In this document: piece after piece, positions 50,801 through 62,840 of the stretch
Layout of the letters: each line of letters opens with the position of its first letter
Position numbering within the stretch: the first letter of the stretch is position 1
Assembly: GCA_013396655.1 (NCBI GenBank)
Contig: WBMV01007810.1
Location: 504,098-568,097 of the forward strand
DNA: 64,000 bases
From: Campylorhamphus procurvoides
Taxonomy: Eukaryota; Chordata; Aves; Passeriformes; Dendrocolaptidae
Direction: 5' to 3'
Notes under the pieces: model-generated
The model's database searches: none
Told to the model about the DNA's origin: nothing
What the model saw: the letters and a program-made list of their open reading frames with translations, nothing else
Program-made: the position numbers and the translations under genes

Positions 50801-52343
50801 CTTCTATTGATAAAGATTAAAAAGTTAGAACATAAATTAAAATGAGCCTATTCTGGAAACTTTACCTGACGGATAAAGATGTTTCTTTGTCCCTTGATGG
50901 AACTTCAGCACTGGCTGGGGAAGATAACCATGTATGTCATGCTGGCTTTGACTTCTGGGAGTTGTTTTACCAAGAGGTGAATGACATCCTGTTGAGTTTT
51001 TTTAGCAAATTGGCCATATACACCAGCTACTAAGTACATTTATAAGGTGCCTACTAGATCTTTAAAAAAATAGTTGCCAACAGGTAGGCACCTCTGAATG
51101 GGGATATTTCTGTTCAAGTTCTGGTAAGCTTAGTAGAAGGTACAAGTCTAAATAACAGTTGTATCAAAAATCCAGAAATAAATGTGAGAATGCTTGTGAT
51201 AAAATATGAGAATGTTGATGAAAAAAATGTGCCAGTGATAACTTCCAGATTGATTCATTTACTGGATGAAAATGCTCTATGAGGAGGACAAGGCAGCTAC
51301 TGGAAGGCCTAGATTTAAAAAAAAAAAATCTCAAACCTGTAGCTAGTAAAAAAAATGAGCACATTTAGGCTAGAAAGCAAACATAGAAGTTTACCAGTAT
51401 GTAGTACCAGCAGTATGTGTATTGCTTTATGAACTGGCCTAGTTGCATCCTTCTGCAATGACAATGCATGCACCTTCCCTTTTCTGGATTGGAGGAAGTG
51501 AAACAGCCTTGTATTTGCATACACAATACTTTTTTCTTTTTCTAAAAAAAAAAAAATCAAACAACCAGCTTCCTAATTTCCCTTAGGAGATACTTTACAC
51601 CATCTAGGCAGAACATGGCCTAAGAGTCAGCACAAAAGGGTGAGATTCAACACTTGGATTCCCCCTTGTGGGATGTAACTATCCCTCACTGTGTTTTATT
51701 TTGGCCTTCCTTTGTAGGCAAGGGAGAAAGACATGTTCTCAGACATCATCTTGGAAGAAATGTAGATCATGACCCAATTTATCTAGCAAAGGCAGGTTCA
51801 GTGCAAGCACAGTGCATATCAGAAATGGTGTAAGATGAAGGGGATAGCAAAGGTAAGGCAGGGGGTGCACTGCAGTGGAGCTGCAGGTGATGTAGGACTG
51901 TAGTGGTGAGTTTCATTGACAGTACAATTAAAGAAAGAAATGGAAGCGTGGTGTTTGTTTATTTCCTCCCAGCTAAGCTTTCAAAGCAGGAAATGCCAGT
52001 GCCAGAGGTCAAGCAGTCCCTTTTCTGCTTCCTTATACTTCATGGTAAACGTGGATCATTCTTGTACATCAGGTTAGTGGAATTAAATCACTGCGAATGA
52101 TTGACTCAAAGCATAGGAGAAGAAAGGACAAATCTCGCACTACCTTTTCTCTGGCACCCAACAAGATTACTGCAAGGATTCTTGACACACAGGTTGTTTA
52201 GGGAGAATTGAATTCAGATCCTTCTGTGTAAAACCTTCAATCCCTTGCCAGGCACTCATGTTTTTCTTACCTGCTTGTGTTGAGCCGAGCAGTAAGACGA
52301 CAGCAAGAACAACGAGCAGTTGTCTCTTCAGATCTGCAGCCAT
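38709..52343 (-). CDS. PLA1A: PLA1A, phosphatidylserine-specific phospholipase A1 (last coding exon not found)
   Basis: Ten coding exons on the minus strand: 52271-52343, 50494-50686, 49052-49229, 48087-48195, 45388-45489, 44504-44593, 43493-43660, 42762-42851, 42218-42326 and 38709-38873. They give 425 residues with every phase consistent. Human PLA1A has 456, so about 30 C-terminal residues are missing. PLA1A is a secreted pancreatic-lipase-family enzyme that removes the sn-1 acyl chain of phosphatidylserine, making lysophosphatidylserine. Seen: a signal peptide (1-24), the nucleophile elbow GVSLG with Ser163, Asp187 in ALDPAGP, and His257 in CDHMRA. Each sits three residues before the human triad position as I recall it. 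The lid is short, as in the PS-PLA1 subfamily. The C-terminal domain runs from YHSLVEFHL to CVAPLPLNS. Odd point: the usual ITGLDPAGP reads ITALDPAGP because the Gly/Ala codon is split across exons 4 and 5. Confidence 0.95.
42218..42326 (-). CDS. PLA1A: PLA1A exon 9
   Basis: Encodes [14 protein letters not shown] and [10 protein letters not shown], the start of the C-terminal domain. Acceptor gcccag, donor gtgagt. Confidence 0.93.
42762..42851 (-). CDS. PLA1A: PLA1A exon 8
   Basis: Short 90-base exon encoding [20 protein letters not shown] and MTSPSDPFC, matching the human [18 protein letters not shown] region. Acceptor ctgcag, donor gtaagt. The phase fits both neighbours. Confidence 0.9.
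43493..43660 (-). CDS. PLA1A: PLA1A exon 7 (catalytic His)
   Basis: Encodes [19 protein letters not shown] through FLSSCPRI. His257 in CDHMRA completes the triad. Several paired cysteines of the family are present. The donor is gtacaa, somewhat weak. Confidence 0.95.
44125..44145. repeat. (GTATTT)n microsatellite
   Basis: Three full units of GTATTT plus a partial one, in the PLA1A intron between exons 6 and 7. Confidence 0.9.
44504..44593 (-). CDS. PLA1A: PLA1A exon 6
   Basis: Encodes [17 protein letters not shown] and [11 protein letters not shown]. Acceptor tttcag, donor gtgaga. Phases join exons 5 (AAT, Asn) and 7 (GGC, Gly). Confidence 0.93.
45388..45489 (-). CDS. PLA1A: PLA1A exon 5 (catalytic Asp)
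   Basis: Encodes [17 protein letters not shown] and [14 protein letters not shown]. Asp187 is the acid of the triad. The first codon, shared with exon 4, reads Ala. Acceptor gttacag, donor gtaagc. Confidence 0.95.
45622..45690 (-). mobile_element. CR1 3' end fragment
   Basis: On the + strand it reads ATAGAATCATAGAAT, then GGTTGGAATGAAC and AAGATCATCTAATCCCATGC. This is the reverse complement of a CR1 3' terminus with its ATTCTATG repeats. It lies in PLA1A just upstream of exon 5. Confidence 0.8.
47105..47155. repeat. Imperfect tandem repeat, unit about 20 bases
   Basis: Two to three diverged copies of a unit like TATCCTGGATCTAATCCCACC, in the PLA1A intron between exons 4 and 5. Confidence 0.75.
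47795..47875 (+). mobile_element. CR1 3' end fragment
   Basis: GGACTAGAGACTTTCCAAGG then TTCTTGCCTAAATATTCTGT resembles the diverged end of CR1 (normally GGACTAGATGA...CCTTCCAACC...ATTCTGTG). It lies in the PLA1A intron between exons 4 and 5. Confidence 0.7.
48087..48195 (-). CDS. PLA1A: PLA1A exon 4 (catalytic Ser)
   Basis: Encodes [15 protein letters not shown] and GGQLGRIT. Ser163 in GVSLG is the nucleophile. Acceptor ctgcag, donor gtacca. Confidence 0.95.
49052..49229 (-). CDS. PLA1A: PLA1A exon 3
   Basis: Encodes [22 protein letters not shown] and SKLL. This includes the family VDW strand and the short lid-side segment. Acceptor ccacag, donor gtaagc. Confidence 0.95.
50494..50686 (-). 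CDS. PLA1A: PLA1A exon 2
   Basis: Encodes [19 protein letters not shown] through IIIHGFR. This is the start of the lipase fold, with the oxyanion-region HGF motif at the end. Acceptor aatacag, donor gtgaga. Confidence 0.95.
52271..52343 (-). CDS. PLA1A: PLA1A exon 1 (signal peptide)
   Basis: ATG at 52343 reading leftward. Encodes a short basic start and a leucine/valine-rich core ending GSTQA, a typical secretory signal with predicted cleavage after Ala24. The donor is gtaaga. Confidence 0.88.
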
Positions 52344-55300
52344 CTTCTAGTTAGTTCACTACACATACAAGGATTGTACAGGAGAAAAACATCTATGGTG
52401 GGTTGCTTGATCAGCTTGACTCTGTTAATGATCAACCAGCCTGTGCTTTTTTGGGAAAAAAAAAGGGAACAGGCAATTACCTCTGCTCTTATTTGACCGT
52501 AAGACAAAGTCTGAAGCAGAGACTTCACTGACTTTTTGGTTAAAAAATATGTTGACACTCCTTTCCTCCCTTCCTCGTCTCCCTTGAGATAGTTTTGCTT
52601 CAGAAATCAGCTAGTGAAACCAGTCCCAGCAAGTGATAGAGTTACAGCACTTTGTCCTTGCCACCTATACCTTTCTGCCAAATTCTGACTGGGAATGCTG
52701 GTTTTTCACAAGGCTTGTCAGTCCATGCCAGGAAGGATCATACTAGCCTTGCATCTGTGTATTTACCTATTGCATTGCTGTCTCTCTCCTGTTATTTCTG
52801 CTTTTGGTCAGACACCCATAACAGCCAAAAGAAGGCAAAGCAGTGGATTACTTCTAACTGGTGGTCGTACAGTCATATGCCCAGACTTGTACATTTCCTA
52901 GGGCAGGGACACTCCTCACTTTTCCTTTTGTTTGCATTTCAGATAGCACAGGAAATAAAAGAATGACCTCAGTAATGCACCAGTATCAAAAGCATGTAAA
53001 TACTTAAAAAAGGCCTTTGAAAAAAAACTTATACTGCTTCAATATATACAGATGGAGAAGCATAAGTGCACAACCAAATATGTAACCAGCAGTCTGTCAC
53101 ATGACATTCATTATATGGTGTTACCATCTCCCTGGCTGTGATGGACTTTCAGGTAAGGACACACCTGTTTCCTAAATCTCATTGGTGTGTGTTGGTCCAT
53201 CTTGCAGAACAAGGCAGCTTTGCCCTGCATTGTGTTAAATGGCAGGAAGGGTAATGAGCAAAGGAATATTCCCTGTCCAGGCACTATTCTACAGTGGCTT
53301 TATTTGAACAGCAAAATGAAGTGATTACTTCAGTATGATCAGAAAGATGACCAGAGACATTTCAGAAAGCATCTGGCATTACTTTCCTTTACAGTTACTG
53401 GTGATAGGAGTAGATTTCCTTACCCCACTTTGCTCCAGCTGAAGGTTTTGGGGCTGTTTTAAGCAAAAGATAATTTTATTTCCAAGTATCCTGAGATAAA
53501 TTTCTCCAGTTTTCACTGGGAAGTTAGGCAGCATCAGCTGCCTGGCTTAGAGGAATATTGTAGCCCTGCCTCATTTGCATCCTCCCAGAGACATACACAA
53601 ATACATTCTGATCCTGAAATACGTACCACCAGGATGAAGTTGGCATATTGTCAGAGAAGTAGGTCCTTAATGTCCTCTCAGTCACAAATATATGATTGAG
53701 TTTGTCAGCCCAATCAATATTCCAAGATTGAAAACTGCAATATGAATAGCCAGTACCTGGCTTCCAGCCCACTCTGCATCTTTCCATACAGTCAACTCAA
53801 GCTGATTCACAGATTGTAAGATAAAAGTATGTGGACTGCAATGGGCCCACTCCTTTTTCATTACACCCAAAAATGGATGAAATCTCAATCAAGAAAGAAG
53901 GAAATAATTTTGTGGAATGATACCATTAGGCAATGACATGTCAATACAAGCCTTTAGAGCAACAGTGTAATTGTGAAAATGATTAATTTCTTCAAACAAA
54001 TTGGGGCACCTAAAGAAAACAAGCAAACATTTCTTTCATTATTTTTTTTTTAATTTAAAATTATGGCAATAAACACTACTCCTTGTTGCGGGATGCAAAT
54101 ATTACTCTTTGACAAGTCCTATGCAAATTTTGAAATACCTTATAATATAAGGCAGGCACCAATATTACAGCCCTTGAGTAAAACAAAACTATGGCCAAGA
54201 TGTGCAGTTTTGGTTTAGTTTTATGGATTTGCAGAGCTGTTAAACAGCATCCTGGTATTTAATAACTCTGCAAATAAACAAAACTGGTGTTTTTCAAGCG
54301 GAAATGTCTTTGTGAAATTGAAAATGGTGTTTCCTGAGAAGGTTTTCTTTTTTTCTGTAATCTCAGATTCAGTAATTCCAGGATTTATTTTTTTTATTAT
54401 AGCAGCACACTGTCGTGGTTCCTTATGCAAACAGCAAAACCCACGCAGTTTTTCTGTGTTATTCTGTGCTTAAAATGCTCTTACCAGGAACAGTATTTTG
54501 GTATGAAGGGTTTTCTTTTTATTTCTTGTGAACTTCATTACTGAGTAATTACAGGTATATTAGTTCAGAAACTTAATGCCACTTATTTTACTTCCCAATG
54601 GGAGTGATTGTAATGGCAAAGGGATCATTGTTGCAAAGACTTTCAAACCACTCCAGATTTCTTTTAACAGTCTCTTATAGCGTACAAGCATGAAGCAATG
54701 TGACTTGCTCGAGAATGAATCAAGATAATGAAAGTAAACAAAATTGACTTTATGCACAAATTCTTTTAATTAAAATAAAAAATTAAGGATTGCACTGTCT
54801 CAACATTCAAGCAATGCTGAAAGTACCCAACTCAGCTGAAAATGTTGTCTCCCTACCCACAAAACAACAGCTGTATAAGCACTGCAAATACCCAGTAGTC
54901 AAGTGGAAATCTGATCATGGGAAAATTCACTTAGACTGGAAAACTGTTTTTGGTACTGGAAACAATGCAGTTGTGGTAGCAGCGTGGGACCTTGGGGGAA
55001 GCCAAGTGTGAGTTAAGCAAATGATGGCTATTTAAAACCTCTCCCTAGGGCCTTTGCATTCGAGGTAGGGCATGAAATACACACAGAGCTTAGCTCCTGT
55101 ATTTTCTGTCCTTTGCCCATGGAGTAGAAACCATGGCTCTGTGTTAAGAGTATAGGCTCCCTTATACTGTCCCCAGGATTGACAGAGGAGTTGGGTTTAG
55201 TTCTCACATCAACAAAAAAAAATTCAAACTCCTGACTTTCAGAAGAGTGTCCTAACTATGACAGAACAGGAAGAAAACATTAAAGATTGTCTTGGTGACT

Positions 55301-57359
55301 GAGGAAAGGAAACATGGGGAGGTCTCACTGGGGACTCTGTCAGGAAAGGAGGAAAACCAGTCATTTTCCTGTGTCTTTTTTTGAGTACTTTATGGGCCTT
55401 CTATCTGGTATAACTATATAAATAGGCATAAGAAGGGAAAATAGATTCTTGCTACGTATTCCTGTAGTTTCCTGCAGAGGAGCCTAGGTTTCTCTTTCAC
55501 TTTCTCTGCCCCATGAAACCCTAATCTCCCTCTACAACACAGAGCAGCTCAGTAGGAAGAACTTAGGCCTGCCATAAGTGCACATGGGGAACTTCCTGGG
55601 ATTCCTTCCACCCTAAAATAACTGGTTTCAAAGTGAAAGTGTCTGCCTCTGCTTCAGATTTCTCTCTCCTAAGCTCAAAGGTTTCATAACCTACAGGAAA
55701 GTTGTAGTGTGCAAGCATCTTCCCAGCAACAAGATTCAATCCAAAGTCTCTGACTTCTTGGGAGGACATTTTACCTTAGAAGAGGACTAGACAGCAGCAA
55801 AGAACATGTGCCCTTGCTACGAGGATACTGGAGGAAGATGGCCACACTACATTTCTGGTGTAAATGATGTGACTTGGAGCTTTTACCAGTGAGGGAAGTC
55901 CCTTTGACACTTGAGATTGAGAACAAGGGGGAAAAGGAAACAGAGGAATAGAAAAGTTTGGTATGGGTTTCTATCACTGAGCAAAAGGAATTTATAGGAT
56001 GGGCCTGACTCCATTTCTGAGTTATGCGTCACGACATTCCAACACAGCTATGGAAAATGGATCAGTATTATTCTGGTTTTGTGGGAACTGAACAAGACAG
56101 CGTTGCTCAGCCCAGGGTGCAATGTCATTCCAGCTCATGCTGCAGCCTTCAGTGATGAGTTAAGGGAGATTACGGTGATTCCTAGAAGGGGGGAAAAAAT
56201 CACTCAGCATTGGAACATAATTTGGAAGGTCCTCTGGTTAGAGGTCTCCATGATTGCCAATTTTATTTTTTTTAATCTGTTGTGTGAAGAGCAATATTGA
56301 GGTCACTCAAAGTGGGGATGAATAGCCCAACACAACTACTCATCAGTGAACATGTGGGCCAAGCACACTGGGAGAGAGCCAAGTGAGGGGAAAACCTGCA
56401 GTGAGAGCCCCCCATGGACAGCGCTGGTGCTGTGTTAGTGTCCCCCTGGGCAGGTAGTCAGGCTCCTGGGAGCTGAGCAAGCTTTGAAGTCGTAAGGTCT
56501 GCACCTGACCCCTTCTCAGCCAGGGTAATGCACCATGAGCAGGATGCAGGCAAAGGAGGTTGCAGCATCCTCTCACAGCAACTCACTGCCGTGGGAGAGA
56601 AGCTGACTCCCAGCTGCCACTGGAATATTTGGCAGAGTTGCCATGTTGCAGCAGCTGCTGAGTATCTATGTTTCCCAAACTGTCGTGGTATTTTCCCTTT
56701 CTTCCTCAAAAACACTTCATAGTGTCAAGAGGCCAGTCATCCATGGAACAGAATCTAAGTGTGTTTTATTTTTGTGAATGGGCTTCTGAGCAGCTAGTCT
56801 AGAAGGAAACCCCTAGAAATCAGAGTTAGTTTCTGTTAGATTTTTTTCCTTCACTCTGGAAGAAGGGTCACCTCCACAGAGACCAACCTCGCCTTGGGAG
56901 GAAGAGGTGAGCATGGCCAGGCTTAGCCTCGAGCCCACCCCTCAAAAGGAGATATTGTCAGGTGTTGCTCAAAGAGAACAGGGGGTATTTTTGGCATCAT
57001 GGATATCAACCACCAGGCTCCAGGGATTACTAGGCCTGGAAGGTGTCCTTGCCAATGGCAAGAGGATTGAAACAAGATGATTTTTAAGGTCTCTTCTGAC
57101 ACAAACCATTCTGTCACCATTTTCTGAGGCAGCAAGCTGCATGCTACCTGCTGAAATCCGTTCTTCCCCTGACCCTGGGGCTCCCACTCCGCATTACACT
57201 GATTTAGTTTCAGCTTTTCAATTAGCAGAACCGATGCCTCCCTGCTGTAAGAGCAACACGACAATTTCTGCCTTCAGAGCCATGACAGAATCTCTCTGCT
57301 GGCCCTGAGCCCCCACGAACCAGAAAGCCCCTCCGCAGCATCGCCTGGCACCCCAAGCC
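52344..57359. other. No gene recognised between PLA1A and the next CpG island
   Basis: In human this position holds ADPRH. No ADP-ribosylhydrolase motif was seen on the minus strand. The stretch at about 53950-54800 is notably AT-rich. A CR1 end lies at 57030-57115. Confidence 0.55.
57030..57115 (+). mobile_element. CR1 3' end fragment
   Basis: GGTGTCCTTGCCAATGGCAA, AACAAGATGATTTTTAAGGT and ACACAAACCATTCTGTCA match the CR1 3' terminus. It lies just upstream of the CpG island. Confidence 0.85.
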
Positions 57360-58200
57360 CCTCTCTGGCAGCCGCAACCCACCGGTGCGCAGCGGAGGCG
57401 GCCGCCGCGTCCGAAATCCCCTTTCCCAGCTGCGGCGCGGGGTTTCCAGAGGATGCAGGGGTTTCCAGAGGATGCAGAGGAGGCCGGTGCCTGGACCCTC
57501 CCACCTGCCGCGGGGAGGAGCGCTCCGCCCTTCCCCAGCGCTCCAGATCTGGCGGGCAGCGATGCGGCTGGTGTCATCGCTCCTGTGCTTCTCGTCCCTC
57601 CTGGGTAAGCCGCGACTGGGGGGGACAGTGAGGACTCCCCCGGGCCCCCCGCTTTCCACCCTTCCCTCCTCACTGCCCGGGGTACCGCGGGAGGTGGGAG
57701 CGGGGCATCCTCGCCCGTGGGGAAAGGCTCCGGGTGTGTGCGGACGGGGCTGGAGCTGGGGGGGTTCTGGCCTGGGAAGATGCCCCAGCCCTTCCCCGGG
57801 GGGTCACGGTCGCCCCCGGCTCCCCGCCCGACCCCCGCGACCAGCGCGGCCACAGCGGCTCCTGAGCCGGGTCCCCCCGCCGCCCGTGTGCTGTCATTCC
57901 CGGCTGTCCCGGGCGGGGCCGGGCGCCTGCCCCGCTCCCACGTGTGACTCTGGGATCCCCTGCCGGCAGTCAGCACTTTTAGGACCCCCCCCCACCCTGC
58001 TCCTCTGTCCCGCTTGCCTCAGACTTGTGTAAAGGGGAAGGTGACGGAAGGAAGCGGGTGTGATGGTGTGGGGCGCGCCAGCCCTGAGTTCATTCCTGCC
58101 CGGGCGAGTCACCTTGCCCTGCGGAAATAAAGCAGCTCCTCAACCACAAGGGCAGCCTCCTCCTCGCACCCGGGGGCACGTTTGCCCCCGGTTCCCGAGG
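57360..58200 (+). promoter_or_regulatory. CpG island / probable promoter
   Basis: Dense CpG and GC content over about 0.8 kb against an AT-rich background. It brackets a short signal-peptide-like exon on the + strand. Promoter activity is inferred from composition only. Confidence 0.65.
57562..57604 (+). CDS. Candidate first coding exon with signal peptide (possibly CD80)
   Basis: ATG with G at -3, encoding MRLVSSLLCFSSLLG-like sequence: one Arg, then a hydrophobic leucine core as in a secretory signal. It ends at a clean gtaagc donor inside the CpG island. In human the next + strand-equivalent gene beyond PLA1A is CD80, a membrane protein whose signal peptide precedes its immunoglobulin domains. 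I could not find a downstream Ig-type exon before the window ends, so identity rests on position and orientation only. IGSF11 or an unrelated secreted protein are alternatives. Confidence 0.35.
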
Positions 58201-61200
58201 GGCTAAGGAGCTCAGGATACAAGCCTTTATTGTAAAAATATCCTTGTCCTTCATATATCCTGTATATGAAAGTGTTGTTTATTTTGTGTTCCATGTTCCT
58301 TCTAGTTCAAGGAAAAATCATCAAAGTTCTCAATGGTTTTGTGTTGGGTTGTTTGGGTTTTTAACTTGTTTGTTTGTTTTAAAGAAGTAAATTATTGATA
58401 TTAACTGCTGGCAAAATACTAATCAAACGCCTTCTTAGTCCAAGTTCCATGTTTGTCTGAGAAGCACAACCCTCACACCCATAACCCTTGCACTAGGCTG
58501 TGAACATTACAAGTATAAACAGAACTCGCTCATTTGTTGAAATTGAAGATGTATGTACAATGTATCTCTTATTGTCATCAGACATAGCTGTTATTGCTAG
58601 ATGGGCCAAGAAGCAGGGTTTCATCTATGAAGGTCTTCCTATCATCCCTCTAGTCTAAGGGATTTCTTGGTGGCTTTTGCTTTTTTTGTTTTTTCTTTTT
58701 TTGCTTTGGGAGTTTCCTGGATGTGTCTGAAACAGGACCCATCGTATCCCCTTTTTAAAAATAGAACAGTCTCCTCTTGCTTTTCCTGAAGGCTTTAAGC
58801 AGCTAGTTCTGCTACTGAGTGTTCAGAGCAACTCCTGGATATTTCCTCCCCACACTATTCTAGAAGTCTTCAGCTTGTTTTGTTTAGTTAAGATTGTGAG
58901 ATCCTGTTCTGTAAGAGAGTGCTGAGGGACCAGGTGTGCAAGGAGGACCAGTGGAGAAACCAGGACACTGCATACCTGCATAGGTCGATATGCCGGGTTC
59001 AGCCTTAGGTGCAATTGCTTCATCTCATAGGCAGTGCTTTTGCACATAGTTCTAAATAAGTGTTACTAATGCATGATAAACTGAGTATCCTCCTGTGACT
59101 TTTTCTGTGTGAGGGCACTTTGTTACCTCGCATTACTTAAGTTGGCATGCTGCTGCTACTCTGAGCATCTGAGTACTATGGAAACAAGATTTCAGGCTCC
59201 AAAGAACATACTGTTGAAAGGGAGAGATGATGGTAATTGGATGACTGGAGAGGGTAATTGTAGCTGCAAGTATCATAGTGTTCTCCTTTAATGAAAAGAT
59301 TAGTGAACTCTGCTGTCTTCTCTACAAAACTTTCATTCTGAGGTGACTGACTAGAGCAGGAGATCAGGATTGCAAACTCTTTACTGCTCACTAAACAGGC
59401 AAGATTTCATACCATGTTTTTTTGTATGCTTGTATTATTGCTATTATGTGTGTGTTGACTATGGTCAAATGTGTCATGTTAATTTTAACAAGGTGAAATA
59501 ATCTATCATCTCTGTATGAGATAGTCAAGACCCTGAAAGTCAGACTGATCTGCCCAAGTGCACAAAGTAAATCAGTAGCAGTTTGACTTGGCAGGAAAAC
59601 TTCTAGCCTTGCAAACACCTGTTGTGAACACCAGGATGCTGTTGGTAGATCCTCATCCTCTTTCAGTCTTCCCCTCCTGAATCCCTGCTTTCTCCATCCA
59701 AATTCAAAGCACTGCACTTATCCTAATTGTGTTGCTGAATGTCTGGAATGGTGTGGGGGGAGAGATGTGCTTCTTCATTCTCCTGTGGGAACCTGTGGCA
59801 CACAGAAGCTGCTCTTCACAGTGCCCTGCCAGGTCAGATTTTTATCTCATAAAACCTCAGTCTTGCAAATTAGAGTGCAAAGTCTCACCTTGAGTCTATG
59901 GAAGGACTTTGATTTTAGACCTACCAAGCACATGTTCCTTCCATCCTTGAAAATTCAGGCCAAAACTGCTCAGATTTGGGATCCTGAAGATTGTATGTGG
60001 GTGGGAAAAAAAGTCAGTGTAGTCTCTGTGGCCTAATTTGTTGATGGAACCCACAGAGCGGTTTTTGCATCCTTCCTGTATAAGGTGAATAAATAACACC
60101 ACACCAGCAGAAGGATTGCAGTGCAAGCCACACCAGAGGGATGTTCTCCTGCACTGCAGACAGCAGCCAAACTTCTAGTAACTTTAGCAGAGTCAGGACT
60201 TCACCCCAAAAGCAAAGGGGATATGGGAATTAAGCTGGATATTTGAACTAGAGCACCTAGAAACATTCTGTGTCTGTAGTGCAGCTCATCTGAAAGCCAG
60301 GAAATTCTTTCAAGGTTATGAGCATCAACTCATTTTTATGCAGTATTACAGCCTTCTAGTTCTTGCATGTTATACTGGGTTCCTTAATGCTTCATTTCCC
60401 AATTGAACTTATTTATAAACATTGAATTAAGTGGAGAAAACCTGGTTCACCTAAAAGCAGAGTTTACTATCTACAGTATTGAACATAGACTGACAAATAC
60501 TTTTTATCAGCTCTCAGGTTTTCTTTCAAGCATCTTCTGAGTGACCAGCATAGAAAGCAAATGTACCTCAGTGTGGCTTTCTGCTTCTTTCTCATTAGGC
60601 CGTTCAACAAGTTCGGACTGGCTTTTGTTTTCATTTTAAAATTTCCTGTCTTTTTTTCTCTACACACAGAAATATATGCTCCTTTCTACATTTTTGTTAA
60701 TCATAAAAACTCTGGGATTGCTCAGTGTTTTTTTCTGTGTCTCTCTGCTCCATGGGAGATGTTATGGGAACTATATTACAAGGCATTGGGATGAATAGGG
60801 GAAAATCTGGACTGCTAACAAATTCAGGTTGCTTGTAGAATGTGGTTAGTTCATAGTTTGCTAATAGAAATATTAAACGCAGTTTTTAATGGTACAAATG
60901 GAAAAATCATTCATCAGCTCTATGAAGGTGACGCACACTTTTGTTGTCCTGCAACCTTACTCTGGAGTCTTCCTGAATAAACAAAGGAAGTTAGGAATGT
61001 CTCACAAAGGAAAAAAAAATCGAACCAAACCTCTGCCATCTGCTTAAAAACTCTTGATAAGGGCTGAGGATGTTACATCATATGAAAACAAAAAAGAAAC
61101 ATTTTTTTTTTTACCATTGCTATTTAACATTATAGGGTGAATACAGAGTGAAAAACATTACTGATAGTTTCTTGGCTTAATGTACTTAACGGTCTTAGAC

Positions 61201-61685
61201 CTTAGAAAGCCAGGATCATCTCTGGATTGCATACACAGACTCCTTTGATCTTGAGTGGTTAAAGGTGTTAGTCAAAAGGGAAAATAAAAAAGATAGTGTA
61301 TGTAGGTTTGTCTATTTTGGGGTTTATATTCTTAATGGTTCTCCTATCTGTTTACCATCTATTGGCCGTGTTCAGGGTAGTGTTACTGCAGGCTCTCTGG
61401 GTGATACAGGGTTTGTAAGAGACATAGATTGTAGTTTAGGGTACGTTTAAGCTGATGTTGCCACAGGACAAGAACAGTTCCTCTCTATGGCATCCATTTG
61501 TGCAATCCTTTATAAATGGAACTACAAAGATGGTCTGGCTGAAAATTAATTGGATTGAAGGAAAAAAGTTATGGGGACAGGTTATTTTCTCAGTCCCATT
61601 GATCACAGAATCTATGGAAAGACTGTGCTAGTACAGCATAGAAAGTGCTGCTATGTGGATGTTGGGAGTAAGTGACCAGAGGATT

Positions 61686-61885
61686 TAGAATCATAGAACG
61701 GTTTGGTTTAGAAGGGACCTTAAAGATCACCTAGTTCCAACCCTGCTGCCATGGGCAGTGATACCTTCTACTAGACCAACTTGCTCAAAGCCCCATGCAA
61801 CCTGGCCATAAACACTTCTAGGATTGGGATATCTACAACTTCTCTGGGCAACCTGTTCCAGTGTATCTGGACTGCTTTTGAACTG
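61686..61885 (-). mobile_element. CR1 3' end fragment
   Basis: + strand text AGAATCATAGAACGGTTTGG, GGGACCTTAAAGATCACCTA, CATGCAACCTGGCC and TTCTCTGGGCAACCTGTTCC is the reverse complement of CR1 3' sequence. It is one of the best-preserved copies in the window. Confidence 0.92.
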
Positions 61886-62840
61886 CGTTTTTTAAGTATT
61901 TCAGGGTAGGCCTGAATGCAATTCAACTCTATCCCTAAGCAAAGCCCAGGAATTGAAAATAATCAGTGTCCTGCTGGACACAGTGATCCTCCCTGACTGT
62001 GTTTCCCAGTCCTCCCTGTCCCTCTCTCACCTTATGCTACCATGTATTGGCCTGGGCGTCACTGGATTTAGCAGATTATGTTAGTAACAATAGTTACATA
62101 GTAAAAACCCCCAACTGTATAAACTGAATGAACAGTGGCTCAGTCCAACAGAGCAGGATCCTGAGACTGCAAAAAGGAGGGCAAAAGCAGGTGGAGGGGA
62201 GAGAAAGTGAAATGTGTGGGATCTGGTGTTTGCTTAATTGCCTTGAGCTAATCAGTTATCTGGGGCAGGGGACACAAGATTTTTAGAACAGGAGCTCTCT
62301 AATTGCAGCTCCCTGCTGAAGGGAGGGCTATGTTGTTTATGTTTATGACAACAGAACCGGGTAAATCTAAGTTGCCTCATAGTGCAGGCAATAAAATAGT
62401 TTAGTACATAAAGCCTTCTGAAGCTGGAGTTAAGTGTTTAGATTATCCTAAATTTGTCTATGCAGAGCATGCCATGTTACAGAACATACAGGTATGTTTT
62501 TACATGCTGTCTTCCCATCGGTGCCCCATATAGTGCCTCCACAGGAAAATATTTGGATCCCATGGTCCTGCAGTAACTCTTCCTCTGTGTGGTGAATTCC
62601 CTGGAGTACTGCCCTGTTAGTGGACTCTGGCTGCCACAGAATAGATGCAGTTTCCCCACTGTAAAACTACATAAGAAAGACTCTTGTAAGGCAGAGATCA
62701 GTCTTTCTTTTATTATAAGATCAATTAAATCAGTGATCAGAATAATTTGTGACTGAGTAATTATTAATAAAGTCATAATGCTGCTCAGAGGTAATTTCTG
62801 GGGACTCAGACAGTAGAAGGAATATACAAAGCTAAAGTAC

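Noticed and set aside
53524..53888. Two overlapping minus-strand frames in the place expected for ADPRH
   Set aside because: Neither shows ADP-ribosylhydrolase motifs. They overlap in different frames and look like chance.
57218..57976. 252-residue open frame on the minus strand
   Set aside because: It lies in a CpG island where stop codons are rare, its protein is low-complexity Gly/Pro/Arg, and it overlaps the better-supported + strand exon.
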